Assembly: GCA_019245555.1 (NCBI GenBank) | Contig: JAFARH010000407.1 | Location: forward strand, 1 to 6,726 | DNA: 6,726 nt | DNA from: Betaproteobacteria bacterium | GTDB taxonomy: Bacteria; Pseudomonadota; Gammaproteobacteria; Burkholderiales; SG8-39 | Reading direction: 5' to 3' | Part shown: in pieces, positions 6,555-6,726 of the stretch | How positions within the stretch are numbered: position 1 is the stretch's first letter | Layout of the letters: each line of letters opens with the position of its first letter | Program-made: the position numbers and the translations under genes | Notes under the pieces: model-generated | What the model saw: only the letters and a program-made list of their open reading frames with translations | What the model was told of the DNA's origin: nothing | Databases searched by the model: none

Positions 6555-6726
6555 TTATTCCGCGGTCGCGCCCGATGCGACGACCGCCCTCGCCCACTTC
6601 TCGCCTTCGGCGGCGACGAAGCGCGAGGCTTCGTCCAGCGTCTGCGGCCTGGGCACGAGTCCCATTTTCTCGATGCGCTCGCTCATCTCGCGCTCGCTGA
6701 CCGCGGCCACGATCGACGCATTCAGT
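6555..6726 (-). CDS. Second Bug/TctC-family solute-binding protein, C-terminal fragment
   Basis: Reading the minus strand from the right edge gives 56 residues in frame, ending at a TAA whose complement is at 6555-6557. The sequence includes EREMSERIEKMGLVPRPQTL, then DEASRFVAAEGEKWARAVVA, then SGATAE at the end. This matches the standard C-terminal tail of Bug proteins: a helix ending in a Gly, a short strand, a 'peef'-type helix cap, an aE--kWa-vv helix, then a Gly-containing tail. The first gene of the same family in this window (2965-3915) has the same layout. The N-terminal 80% or so lies beyond the window, so the signal peptide and ligand-binding motifs cannot be checked. It converges on the VOC gene with only one base between the two stop codons. 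Confidence 0.82.
   Translation of the reverse strand, partial: LNASIVAAVSEREMSERIEKMGLVPRPQTLDEASRFVAAEGEKWARAVVASGATAE

Noticed and set aside
1..6726. A defence island, CRISPR array, retron or mobile element
   Set aside because: No regularly spaced repeats, transposase, integrase, reverse transcriptase, nuclease or toxin-like gene was seen; the genes are ordinary chromosomal families.

Overview
The window looks like a chromosomal segment of a high-GC betaproteobacterium, most likely Burkholderiales or a close relative. This is an inference. The codon positions are strongly GC-biased. Two separate genes for Bug/TctC-type periplasmic solute-binding proteins lie within 6.7 kb, and large Bug expansions are a hallmark of Burkholderiales. 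The ABC-F protein is a close match to proteobacterial YheS. I see no rRNA, tRNA, CRISPR array, insertion sequence or phage gene, and no sign of recent transfer.

Layout from left to right. (1) Bases 1-994, minus strand: a secreted or periplasmic protein of unknown function, cut off at the left edge. (2) Bases 1086-2939, minus strand: a complete YheS-type ABC-F ATPase with a TTG start. (3) Bases 2965-3915, plus strand: a complete Bug/TctC solute-binding protein with no transporter membrane genes beside it. Only 25 bases separate it from the divergent ABC-F gene, and that gap holds two overlapping, opposed -10-like hexamers. (4) Bases 3916-5652, minus strand: a DUF885 lipoprotein with a gluzincin-like HEAIPGH motif; its stop codon directly abuts the Bug gene's stop. 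(5) Bases 5724-6176 and 6173-6553, plus strand: a two-gene unit, an XRE helix-turn-helix protein fused to a two-helix membrane domain (2TM), followed with a 4-base overlap by a small VOC (glyoxalase-fold) protein. (6) Bases 6555-6726, minus strand: the C-terminal end of a second Bug/TctC protein, cut off at the right edge.

Most of the genes are ordinary and do not form one pathway. The ABC-F protein acts at the ribosome. The Bug proteins, the DUF885 lipoprotein and the unknown secreted protein all act in the cell envelope. The most interesting part is the XRE-2TM/VOC pair: a DNA-binding domain probably tethered to the inner membrane, translationally coupled to a VOC protein that lacks all four of the usual metal ligands and so may be a binding or sensing protein rather than an enzyme. 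The gene order is compact: divergent gaps are 25 and 71 bases, and convergent stop codons lie 0 and 1 base apart, leaving no room for conventional terminators between those genes.
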